Shown here piece by piece: positions 7,313 to 14,661 of a DNA stretch of 38,051 nucleotides. Under the pieces are notes generated by a model. That model did no database searches. It was not told the origin of the DNA and saw only the letters and a program-made list of their open reading frames with translations. A program made the position numbers and the translations under genes. Each line of letters opens with the position of its first letter. Position 1 is the stretch's first letter. Source of the stretch: Clostridia bacterium (GTDB lineage Bacteria; Bacillota; Clostridia; Lutisporales; Lutisporaceae); contig JAQSYD010000080.1 of assembly GCA_029256325.1 (NCBI GenBank), positions 1 through 38,051 of the forward strand. The letters run 5' to 3'.

Positions 7313-8550
7313 CGTGCTTCTGCTTGCTTGTTGAAAAGGCTATCAAGCTTATTTGCCGCTTCTAAATCGGATTTCCGCAAGCTATGAGCGTATATATCTG
7401 TTGTGGTTGAAGTTCTAGCATGACCGAGCCTTTTACTTACTGTTGTTACATCAACACCTTGGCTAATAAGTAAAGTAGCATTGGTGTGTCTTAAGCCGTG
7501 GAAACTAACATTAGGCAATAGGAAATTCCCTTTGTCCTGCTCTGCCATATCTTTGCTTTTCATAATGTTCTTGTTATGTCTTTTTATAAATTTAGTAAAC
7601 CATCTACTTGGTGTATCTGGGAATATTGGAGTGCCATCGTTTTTTGTAAAGATTCTTTTGCTATCGACCCATAAATCATCCATAGTAGCCTTTTCACCAT
7701 TTTGCCATAGCTTATATTCATTCAATAGGCTTACAATTGATTTAGGCAGCGATATAAGCCTTTTACTGCTTTCGTTCTTCGGAGACTTCGTAAATATCCC
7801 TTTACCGGGGATATATTGGGAGGATTGACGAATTGTTAGCATTTGTTTTTGTGAATCAAAGTCCTGCCATTCAAGACCAGACAATTCTCCCATACGCATA
7901 CCACCAAAAACGGCTAAGTGTATCATGGTCTTATACTTTATTGGCTCCTGTTCAAGCAATTCAAAGATATACTGGATTTGCTCCTCATCAAAGTGTTTTG
8001 TTTCCTTCTTTTCAACTTTTGGCGGCTTTAAACGCTCGGCGGGATTATTCAAAATAAACTGCCATTGAACAGCGGCGGTCAATATTGTTGATATAATTCT
8101 ATGGTGATGTAAGATAGTTCTTTCAGATAGTCCACCCTCTTTACCATCTTTTCTGATACCGCTTTCACGAAGGTTATTATAAAACTCTGTTAAGTGTGTA
8201 GGTTGAATTTTATTAAGCTTTAAGTGTCCTAGCGCAGGGATTACTCTAGAGTCTAGTATTTCTTTGTAGCGGGCTAATGTCTTAGGTGCAAGGCTAACCT
8301 CAGCATATTCCTTAAGCCATTTAGTTATGAAGTCTTCAAAGGTTATTTTACCCGCATCGAGATAGATGCCTTTTTCAATCTCTTCTTTGAATAGTATCCA
8401 TTGCTTCTGAGCTTCCGTTTCCTGCTTCTTGATAGATATATGTGTTAGATCTATTGTCTTTGATTTTCTAATTTGCTTACCTTGTTTATCATATCCACAT
8501 GATACAGTTAAGCGGTAACTATTTTCTCCTCGCTTTTCAATAGCGGCCAT
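7300..8550 (-). CDS. int: Tyrosine recombinase, phage integrase family
   Basis: 416 residues, the usual length for Tn916/phage-type integrases. An arm-binding domain (about 1-55) is followed by a SAM-like core-binding domain (68-175) and the catalytic domain (185-400). Catalytic residues are visible: Arg219 (FGGMRMGEL), a Lys in the TKSPKNE beta-hairpin, His351 and Arg354 (HGLRHTNA), His377 (RLGHA) and nucleophile Tyr387 (TDIYAHS). GGAGGATAAGAA precedes the ATG. It lies 3 bases behind the DUF6076 gene on the same strand. It should catalyse insertion and excision of this element, probably at a tRNA-Arg(CCU) gene judging from the right-end fragment. The arm repeats at 7225 and 19980 are its likely binding sites. 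Confidence 0.95.
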   Translation of the reverse strand: MAAIEKRGENSYRLTVSCGYDKQGKQIRKSKTIDLTHISIKKQETEAQKQWILFKEEIEKGIYLDAGKITFEDFITKWLKEYAEVSLAPKTLARYKEILDSRVIPALGHLKLNKIQPTHLTEFYNNLRESGIRKDGKEGGLSERTILHHHRIISTILTAAVQWQFILNNPAERLKPPKVEKKETKHFDEEQIQYIFELLEQEPIKYKTMIHLAVFGGMRMGELSGLEWQDFDSQKQMLTIRQSSQYIPGKGIFTKSPKNESSKRLISLPKSIVSLLNEYKLWQNGEKATMDDLWVDSKRIFTKNDGTPIFPDTPSRWFTKFIKRHNKNIMKSKDMAEQDKGNFLLPNVSFHGLRHTNATLLISQGVDVTTVSKRLGHARTSTTTDIYAHSLRKSDLEAANKLDSLFNKQAEARKQG

Positions 8551-8553
8551 TTC

Positions 8554-9432
8554 TTATCCTCCAATATAAATTTCTTCATCCTCAATTTTTTTAAGTTCAT
8601 CTTCGAACTGTTCAATGTCCATATTTGTTGATTTGGCTATATCTCTTAAGTTTGATGCTCGAATTAGCCAACTTGAATAATTAATTTTTTTTCTCTTGCA
8701 ATATGAAAAGACCTTTTTATAGTATTTGGTGAATATTCTTTGTATGTCATCCATAGATTCACTGCGATATTTCTGCATAGCACCAATATCTCTACATGTT
8801 TTATTTTTGCCGGGTACTAATCTAGTACAATATTCGTTATTGTATCCTAGCCTTTTTTTAAAATATTTTCCACAATGTGCGCACCTTTTTATTGTGCTGT
8901 TGCTAAGAATAGCTTTAATAAAAAGTATATAGCAAGCTTCAAACAAGCTTTCAGGATAATATCTTTCAATTATTTCGCCAGTATCTTCATCAATCTGCAA
9001 GTTACACCTTATCGAAGTTTCTATAGGGGTTTCCTTTGCATACCTTTCCTTTGGTGAAAGCAATTTAAAACTCTCGTAATTAAGAGGAGGATTTTCATCA
9101 AGGAAAATATGTGCTTTTTCATAAAAGTAGTTTTGACTTTCCTTCAAATCTGCAAGTATTCTCATCTTTAACTCATCACTCCAAGTATGATTATCATTGA
9201 TGTTATAAATACTTGTTATCAGCTTTGCCATTACTGCAGGGGTCTTAAATTTTGTATCGTAATCGTAGTACAGTTGAGATAGATTTCCAGTAGTATTAAA
9301 GATAAAATCAATTCTTTCTCTATCCATATATAAAAAGTCAATAAACTCCTCATATGGATCGGTGTCAATTGCTCCATTTGAAGTAAAAATTATAGCGAGA
9401 TTTTTTGTAAACTCAATTATGCAATTATTCAT
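8554..9432 (-). CDS. DUF6076-like protein with C-terminal zinc-finger
   Basis: 292 residues, with GGAGGAGTAATA before the ATG. The N-terminal two thirds is acidic and helical with no motif I recognise. Residues about 180-225 form a likely zinc site: CAHCGKYF, then EYC, then KTC, a Cys-rich pattern like that of CGNR/DUF6076 proteins. A charged helical tail follows. Proteins of this kind occur beside integrases on clostridial mobile elements, but no function is established. It overlaps transcriptionally with int (3-base gap) and starts next to the operator-like repeats at 9449-9501, so it is the first gene of an integration operon. A DNA-binding or regulatory role is inference only. Confidence 0.65.
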   Translation of the reverse strand: MNNCIIEFTKNLAIIFTSNGAIDTDPYEEFIDFLYMDRERIDFIFNTTGNLSQLYYDYDTKFKTPAVMAKLITSIYNINDNHTWSDELKMRILADLKESQNYFYEKAHIFLDENPPLNYESFKLLSPKERYAKETPIETSIRCNLQIDEDTGEIIERYYPESLFEACYILFIKAILSNSTIKRCAHCGKYFKKRLGYNNEYCTRLVPGKNKTCRDIGAMQKYRSESMDDIQRIFTKYYKKVFSYCKRKKINYSSWLIRASNLRDIAKSTNMDIEQFEDELKKIEDEEIYIGG

Positions 9433-9448
9433 TATTACTCCTCCATTG

Positions 9449-9501
9449 TAGTGTTAGATATTATTTAGCGTTATGGAGTTATTAATAACACTATAACACT
9501 A
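9449..9501. promoter_or_regulatory. Operator-like repeats in the divergent control region
   Basis: TAACACTA occurs twice head to tail (9486-9493, 9494-9501), and its inverse TAGTGTTA occurs at 9449-9456. The sites sit between the int/DUF6076 operon (minus) and the excisionase/replication operon (plus), where a lysogeny-type switch is expected. The binding protein is not evident; the small HTH proteins that follow are candidates. Confidence 0.45.
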
Positions 9502-9583
9502 TAGCATATTATGAGTCAATAAGGGTAATTCTATCCATATAAAGCTGATTAAATTTCAATAAATATCAAATGGAGGATGGATT

Positions 9584-9766
9584 ATGAATACAGAAACGCA
9601 AAAATTAATTCTCAATGCTAAGGAAGCAGCAGAGTATCTTGGAATAGCGAAAAATACACTTGCTAAGTTGCTTAACAGCGGTGAGATTAAATTTGTAAGA
9701 GTTGACAGGCGAATTTTAATTACAATAGAAGCGCTTAATAAGTGGTTACAAGGCGAATCAAAGTAA
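9584..9766 (+). CDS. Excisionase-like HTH protein
   Basis: 60 residues with GGAGGATGG before the ATG. It holds a single MerR/excisionase-type winged helix: LNAKEAAEYLGIAKNTLAKL (helix-turn-helix), then SGEIKFVRVDRRILI (wing) and a final helix EALNKWLQ. This is the standard layout of small excisionase or DNA-binding proteins of mobile elements. It probably directs integrase toward excision or controls the divergent promoters. It is the first gene of the rightward early operon. Confidence 0.8.
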   Translation: MNTETQKLILNAKEAAEYLGIAKNTLAKLLNSGEIKFVRVDRRILITIEALNKWLQGESK

Positions 9767-9799
9767 ATTGAATTATCAATTGATAAAGGAGCGAGATTT

Positions 9800-10030
9800 A
9801 TGCCAAAAAGGTTACTACTTGCCCCTGCAGCAGAATATCTAGGCGTTTCTCAACACTATTTAAGAGTTGAAGCGAAAGCTGGTAGGATACCCTGTTTAAA
9901 AAGTGGCAACAGGTATATATTTGATGTTCTTCAAGTTGAGGAATATCTAAGGCAAAAAGCCATGGAAAACCTAAAAAATGAGCCAGAAGATATACAGGAA
10001 TATGGTAAGCTGCGTAGAATAGGCGGTTGA
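9800..10030 (+). CDS. Second excisionase-family HTH protein
   Basis: 76 residues with AAAGGAGCG before the ATG. It has the same fold as the preceding gene: LAPAAEYLGVSQHYLRVEAK (HTH), GRIPCLKSGNRYIFD (wing), then a helix VEEYLRQKAMEN and a charged tail. The two genes are diverged paralogues 33 bases apart. One may act as excisionase and the other as regulator; the sequence does not say which. The initiator gene begins 4 bases after its stop. Confidence 0.75.
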   Translation: MPKRLLLAPAAEYLGVSQHYLRVEAKAGRIPCLKSGNRYIFDVLQVEEYLRQKAMENLKNEPEDIQEYGKLRRIGG

Positions 10031-10034
10031 TATT

Positions 10035-10820
10035 GTGATGGACGGCTGGATCAAACTACATAGGGTTATAACAACAAAAGATATATATTTAAAACCACCT
10101 TTATACCTAAGAACCTTCGAAAGAATGATACTTGAAGCTAATCATGTATGTAAGCGAATCCCCTACAACAAGACTACAAAACTTATTAGAAGAGGAGAAA
10201 GACTTACATCAATAAGGCAGATTGCAGAGTGGGTGGCATGGTATGAAAGAGGAATTTTGAAGGTTCCAAATCCAAAAACAATCAAAGAGATACTTGGATG
10301 GTTAATAGATAATGAGATGATTGAAATATATAACCAAGGTAACACCAAAGAAACTCACTACAATATAGTAAATTACAGTGTTTATCAAGCGAAAGAGGAC
10401 GGTGAAAGTAACTGTAAAGTAACAGTAAACGGAGGGGTAAATAAACAGCAAATGGATATAAACAAGAATGTAAAGAAAGAAAAGAATGATAAGAAAAATA
10501 TATATAGTGCAGACTTTGAAGAATTTTGCACTATATATCCAAATCTTTTTAATAAGTCGGCAACATATAAAAACTGGCAGGCTTTGATAAAGAAAGGTGT
10601 GGCAGCAGATACAATCATGATAGCAACAAAGAACTATATTCGGTATCTAAAAGATAATGGAATTGTTGACCCTACATACATAACTAGATCCACTAATTTC
10701 TTAGGACAGAAGGCAGTATATGGAGGATACATAGAATATTGCGGAAGAATCATCAATTATGACGCAATTAAAGGAACCAGTAAGTTTGATAAATACATTA
10801 AGGATGGAATGATGTCATGA
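10035..10820 (+). CDS. Phage-type replication initiator (DnaD/replisome-organiser-like, SPP1 G38P position)
   Basis: 261 residues starting GTG-ATG; AGGCGG lies 8 bases before the GTG and 11 before the ATG at 10038, so the first residue is uncertain. The N-terminal half (about 1-115) looks like the winged-helix of phage replisome organisers (MDGWIKLHRVI at the start, then TIKEILGWLIDNEMIEI). Residues 125-160 are a low-complexity Lys/Asn linker. The C-terminal part (about 163-235) is a helical domain. Its place directly before a helicase loader and helicase, and its length near that of SPP1 G38P, support an origin-binding initiator that recruits the loader-helicase complex. Tandem 11-base repeats inside the linker-coding DNA may be the origin. 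Confidence 0.65.
   Translation: MMDGWIKLHRVITTKDIYLKPPLYLRTFERMILEANHVCKRIPYNKTTKLIRRGERLTSIRQIAEWVAWYERGILKVPNPKTIKEILGWLIDNEMIEIYNQGNTKETHYNIVNYSVYQAKEDGESNCKVTVNGGVNKQQMDINKNVKKEKNDKKNIYSADFEEFCTIYPNLFNKSATYKNWQALIKKGVAADTIMIATKNYIRYLKDNGIVDPTYITRSTNFLGQKAVYGGYIEYCGRIINYDAIKGTSKFDKYIKDGMMS
10405..10426 (+). repeat. Tandem 11-base repeats inside the initiator gene
   Basis: AAAGTAACTGT is followed at once by AAAGTAACAGT and then by AAACGG. The copies differ at one base, and ACTGT/ACAGT also make an inverted pair. They lie in the linker-coding part of the initiator gene, just before about 130 bases of A-rich DNA. They are candidate iterons. Confidence 0.4.
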
Positions 10821-11245
10821 ATATAAGTGAAACAGCAAGAATATTCAAAATGATTGAAGGGGCATACCCAGACAGTAAGATGGTCTCATTAATGGGAGAA
10901 ATACAAGATGAGCAAATCCAGATATGGACAGATAGTTTTTCTGAGGAGTCATATGATACTGTAAACGCTGCTCTTAGGAGACATATTAGTAGATCCAGCT
11001 ATGCACCTAAAATTGCTGATTTGCGGAATGAAATAAACAGAGTAAAATATCCTACACGGCTTGAAGCATGGGATCAGTTTGAAAGAGCGTTAAATGCATA
11101 TGGCGTTGAAAAAGTATGTAACCATTTGATTGGCAAAGTGTTAGAGGCAGCTAATAAGCTTCAGATAAGCAAGATCGCTAGAATGGATACAAATGAAGCT
11201 AAAACCGAGTTTATCAAGACCTATGAAGAAGTACTAATAAAATAG
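10817..11245 (+). CDS. Replicative helicase loader/inhibitor (G39P-like)
   Basis: 142 residues; its ATGA start overlaps the initiator stop, so translation is coupled. The N-terminal half (ARIFKMIEGAYP, then ETVNAALRRHISRSSYAP-like helices, here DTVNAALRRHISRSSYAPKI) matches the phage helicase loader/inhibitor family (SPP1 G39P), whose N-terminal helical bundle holds the helicase and whose C-terminus is flexible. SPP1 G39P is of similar size. It would bind the DnaB-type helicase encoded next and deliver it to the initiator at the origin. No ATPase motif is present, so it is not a DnaC/DnaI-type loader. Confidence 0.75.
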   Translation: MNISETARIFKMIEGAYPDSKMVSLMGEIQDEQIQIWTDSFSEESYDTVNAALRRHISRSSYAPKIADLRNEINRVKYPTRLEAWDQFERALNAYGVEKVCNHLIGKVLEAANKLQISKIARMDTNEAKTEFIKTYEEVLIK

Positions 11246-11256
11246 GTGGTGAGTTT

Positions 11257-12567
11257 ATGAATCACGGTACTATAAGACCTCTACCTAACAACGAAAAAAT
11301 AGAAAAGGCTTTACTTGGAGCTATGTTAATTCATACAGATAGTATTCAGATTATTAAAGATTTACTTAACCCAGAAGACTTTCATAGCCAAGCTCATAAG
11401 GAGCTATTTATAGCCATAATTCAACTGGAAGAAGCACAAAAGCCTATTGATCTGTTAACAATTTTTGAAGCCATAAAAGAATATAAGGATATTATAACAC
11501 CGGAGTTTTTGACACAACTAATGAATGCAACACCTTCGGTATCACCTGCAAACATCACACAATACGCTAAAACCTTGAAGGAGTATAAACATAGGAGGGA
11601 CGCAATAAAAGCTGCTGCAGACCTTGTAAGTAAGGCTTATGAGGGAGATATTTCACAGGAAGCACAAAAGCTTGAAAAAGTCCTTTCCGCTACTCCAGTA
11701 GAATTAAATGGTAAACCTAAAAGAGCTGGCGAGTTGATAAATGAAACACTAAGTATAATTGAAAACAATCAGCTGAATGGAGGTTGCGTAGGGGCAATTG
11801 CATCAGGATTCACTGATCTGGACAATATGATAAGCGGCATAACAAAGGGAGAGCTTACGATTATTGCAGCTCGCCCGTCAATGGGTAAAACAGCGTTTAT
11901 GTTAAATATTGCTGTAAACATGACAGTAAAAAATAATGTAGTAGCAGCAATCTTTAGTATGGAGATGAGTCGCGAACTGATAATGCAGCGATTAATATCT
12001 CAGCTAACTCATATCAATAGCATGCGTTTAAAATCAGGACAATTAAAGGATGATGATTGGCAAGAAATTGCAAGGGTAGCAACTATTATCGATAGAGCAC
12101 CACTCTACATAGATGATATAACTCCACAGAAGGCATCACAAATTAGAGCTAAGTGTAAAGATATTGAGAATTTACAAGTGATCTTTATTGATTACTTAGA
12201 CTTTATAGAGCATGAAGGGAAGGCGGAAAATAGGGTTCATCAAATAAGCGAAGTTATGAAATCATTGAAAGTGATGGCAAGACAGCTTAATATTGCGGTA
12301 GTGTTGCTTGTTCAGCTAAACCGACTATGTGAGCAAAGAGTAAACAAACGGCCAGTATTATCTGACTTACGAGACTCTGGCGCTATAGAGCAAGACGCAG
12401 ATGTTGTTATGTTTATTTATAGAGACGAGTACTATAACTCAGAGAGCTGTAAAAAGGGTGTTGGAGAAGTAATAGTTGCTAAAAATAGAAACGGTCAGAC
12501 TGGAACCATAGAGCTAGCTTGGTTAGATCAATATACAAAGTATGCAAATAAAACTCAAATAATATAA
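11257..12567 (+). CDS. dnaB: Replicative DNA helicase, DnaB/G40P type
   Basis: 436 residues, close to the 440-460 of DnaB helicases, with GGTGGTGAG before the ATG. The N-terminal collar domain (about 8-110) opens with NEKIEKALLGAMLIH. The RecA-like domain carries Walker A (AARPSMGKTAF), Walker B/H2 (QVIFIDYLDFI), H3 (VVLLVQLNR) and H4 (RPVLSDLRDSGAIEQDADVV). It would unwind DNA as a hexamer at the fork of the excised element. It follows the loader by 11 bases. The host dnaB would be elsewhere; this copy belongs to the element. Confidence 0.92.
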   Translation: MNHGTIRPLPNNEKIEKALLGAMLIHTDSIQIIKDLLNPEDFHSQAHKELFIAIIQLEEAQKPIDLLTIFEAIKEYKDIITPEFLTQLMNATPSVSPANITQYAKTLKEYKHRRDAIKAAADLVSKAYEGDISQEAQKLEKVLSATPVELNGKPKRAGELINETLSIIENNQLNGGCVGAIASGFTDLDNMISGITKGELTIIAARPSMGKTAFMLNIAVNMTVKNNVVAAIFSMEMSRELIMQRLISQLTHINSMRLKSGQLKDDDWQEIARVATIIDRAPLYIDDITPQKASQIRAKCKDIENLQVIFIDYLDFIEHEGKAENRVHQISEVMKSLKVMARQLNIAVVLLVQLNRLCEQRVNKRPVLSDLRDSGAIEQDADVVMFIYRDEYYNSESCKKGVGEVIVAKNRNGQTGTIELAWLDQYTKYANKTQII

Positions 12568-12823
12568 AGGGTGAGTGAAATAAGCTTGATTCAAATAGCG
12601 CAAGCAATGAAAAAGCCTTGGTAGCAGCCGCTTGCTCCAAGACTTCTTACTAGGGAAATATTAAAAGTTAATATCATTTTAGCATATAGTCTGAATGACT
12701 GCTAATGGAAAGTTCATGCAACTAGAAGAAGTATAGAAAGATAACTTAAATCTGTATCATAAACATATAGGTTTTGTAATATAAAAAGTTTTGTAGTCCT
12801 TGATAATGAAGGAGTGAAGCACT
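12568..12823 (+). other. Gap with a hairpin and a possible 17-residue ORF
   Basis: After the helicase stop, AAAGG precedes a GTG-started ORF (MSEISLIQIAQAMKKPW, about 12572-12625). A hairpin overlaps its end: CTTGG-T-AGCA pairs with TGCT-CCAAG (12617-12641), without a T run. The rest of the gap shows nothing recognisable until the AAGGAGTG before 12824. Confidence 0.3.
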
Positions 12824-13075
12824 TTGGCTGAAATAGTGAAAATGTATAGGAATAAAATCAGGCTCAATAAGCCTAATGACATACAGAAGCTTCTAGCACG
12901 AACTATGAATATGTTAATAGATGATGAAATAACAGAAGGAAAGGCTCGGGCAATAGGCTACTTATGCCAAATAATGTTTAAAGGGTTTGAGACAATTGAT
13001 CTTCAAGAGGAAATAAATGAGCTTCATAGATTTGTAAAAGAGTTAGAGAAATCTTCGGAGAATGGTGGTTGGTAG
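12824..13075 (+). CDS. Small phage-associated protein with KARAIGYL motif
   Basis: 83 residues from a TTG start with AAGGAGTG 7 bases upstream. It is helical throughout. The central motif ITEGKARAIGYLCQIMFKGF followed by a Leu/Glu-rich helix is a pattern I recall in short phage and mobile-element proteins of Firmicutes. No function is known to me. The C-terminal helix (IDLQEEINELHRFVKELEK) could be a short coiled coil for dimerisation. It overlaps or nearly overlaps the next gene, so both are probably co-transcribed, leading into the restriction genes. Confidence 0.55.
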   Translation: MAEIVKMYRNKIRLNKPNDIQKLLARTMNMLIDDEITEGKARAIGYLCQIMFKGFETIDLQEEINELHRFVKELEKSSENGGW

Positions 13076-13365
13076 ACATTATGAATAATCTAAAGAGTCA
13101 GGTAAGTAAATTGAAGTGCGAATTTGAGAAATATAATACAACACTAGAGGTTATTGTACTAGATAATGGGGAGGAATTGAAATTTAGAGGGATAGAGCTT
13201 TTTGATGCATTGAGTGCTGTGCTTGCATTAGACTGTGAGAACCGTATTGTCAGTGCTTTAAAAGATCACCAGATTGTTAGGTATTCAGGCGATGGAAATA
13301 TGCCACAGCTTATAAAGTGTATATTGAGAAGTAAGGAAAAGTATGATGCAAGAATACCGGAATAA
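13069..13365 (+). CDS. Hypothetical protein
   Basis: 98 residues if started at the TTG at 13069 (overlapping the previous gene by 7 bases, with GGAG 8 bases upstream), or 94 from the ATG at 13081. It is a mixed alpha/beta protein: a coiled N-terminal helix (NNLKSQVSKLKCEFEKY), a strand pair around LEVIVLDNGEELKFRGIELF, and helices to the end. I do not recognise a family. Its place between a phage-type small gene and the nuclease genes suggests element cargo. Confidence 0.5.
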   Translation: MVDIMNNLKSQVSKLKCEFEKYNTTLEVIVLDNGEELKFRGIELFDALSAVLALDCENRIVSALKDHQIVRYSGDGNMPQLIKCILRSKEKYDARIPE

Positions 13366-13444
13366 ATTATATATTTTGAAGGAATATATTGGCAAATGTC
13401 GAATTAGCCTAATATTACCATTACTATGAGTAGGGGTGTAACTG

Positions 13445-14608
13445 ATGGACTTTAAACTTATTTCTCAATATGCCGGTTCGGATGCTCATTATAAGGCTCT
13501 TAATGAAATTTTAGAAGACAAAGGGTATAAAAAATTTAAAGCATTATCCGCTTTCGTAACTCTCGGAGGGCTTGTAATGATTGAAAAGTCATTAGAGAAG
13601 TTTCTAGAAAGGGGTAATGAAGTATCTTGGATTATAGGAATTGATCAAGCGGTTACTACAAAAGAAGCACTGGAGTTTTTAAGAGCATTACAATTAAAAT
13701 ACCCTGGGAAAGCACAATTTAAGATTTTTACTGCTGGTACGAATCAATATATTTTTCATCCTAAAGTTTTCTTTTTTGAGGGAGAAAGAGAATTTATCAT
13801 TATAACTGGATCTGCAAATAGTACAGAAGGAGGACTACTGGCGAATTTTGAACTCTCTAGCAAAATTAAATTACAGAAAGATAATGATTTAGGTAGAGCA
13901 GCATATGAAGAATTTGAAAGAGTATGGAGACAGTACTCAACACCAGAAGAACCTCTAAAGGAAGAAAACTTTATTGACCTATGCTCTACTAACGGTGAAG
14001 TTATTTTATCTTCTTTTGATGATAAGGAAAGAGAAACTTCTGAAAAGCGCTCGTCTACTAGATTAGAGCATCCTTTGAAGGGAATAAGTAAAGGCAGTGA
14101 TATTGCATCAAAGATAAAGGAAAAGCACGGACCTAGAACAGGTGTAAGGAAAAACAAATCAGATAAAGAATCTCATAAACACACAAAAGCTACAGCGAAA
14201 ACTAAAGCAAAAGCGACAGAATTACTAGACGGATATAACTTCTTAATTATGGATATTTTAAAGGAAACTCGAGGAACACAGGTACAAATCCCAAAGAAAG
14301 CAAAAAAGCTATTTTTTACGGATATGGACCAAATTGAACTACATTATAGGGAGGCAGGAAAAGTTTCATTTGAAGCAGAGCGTCCATTCATATATCTTGA
14401 CAATGATACTGTTAGAATTGAACTGTCGGCGATTAAAGGTAAAGATCGCCCGTTAATAACAAAAATAGCACTAGTTCCTGGTAGCGAAAATGTATTTGTA
14501 TATGAAATTTTAAGTAAAGGCAGTCAAGATCATACTGATCTTGACAGTTTGTTAGAGACAGATGGAAATCGAACTCGTAAAGATTCTAGAAGATGGATAA
14601 TTAAATAA
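13445..14608 (+). CDS. PLD-fold restriction endonuclease, BfiI/NgoFVII-like (subunit A)
   Basis: 387 residues with AGGGGTG 6 bases before the ATG. The N-terminal phospholipase-D nuclease domain (about 1-165) has one HKD-type site: His105 and Lys107 (FHPKVFF), Asn125 (GSANSTEGG) and Glu136 (LANFELS). That is the His-x-Lys, Asn, Glu order of BfiI-type metal-independent nucleases. A basic, low-complexity linker spans about 175-255 (many Lys/Thr/Ser). The C-terminal part (about 258-387) aligns in pattern with the second nuclease (RPFIYLDNDTVRIELSAIKG) and suits a B3-like DNA-recognition domain. One active site per chain means a dimer is needed. The gene lies 53 bases before its paralogue. Confidence 0.75.
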   Translation: MDFKLISQYAGSDAHYKALNEILEDKGYKKFKALSAFVTLGGLVMIEKSLEKFLERGNEVSWIIGIDQAVTTKEALEFLRALQLKYPGKAQFKIFTAGTNQYIFHPKVFFFEGEREFIIITGSANSTEGGLLANFELSSKIKLQKDNDLGRAAYEEFERVWRQYSTPEEPLKEENFIDLCSTNGEVILSSFDDKERETSEKRSSTRLEHPLKGISKGSDIASKIKEKHGPRTGVRKNKSDKESHKHTKATAKTKAKATELLDGYNFLIMDILKETRGTQVQIPKKAKKLFFTDMDQIELHYREAGKVSFEAERPFIYLDNDTVRIELSAIKGKDRPLITKIALVPGSENVFVYEILSKGSQDHTDLDSLLETDGNRTRKDSRRWIIK

Positions 14609-14661
14609 AAAAATACTTGTATGCCAGAAAAATAAAACTTGACTGAAGGGGAGGGCTAAAA

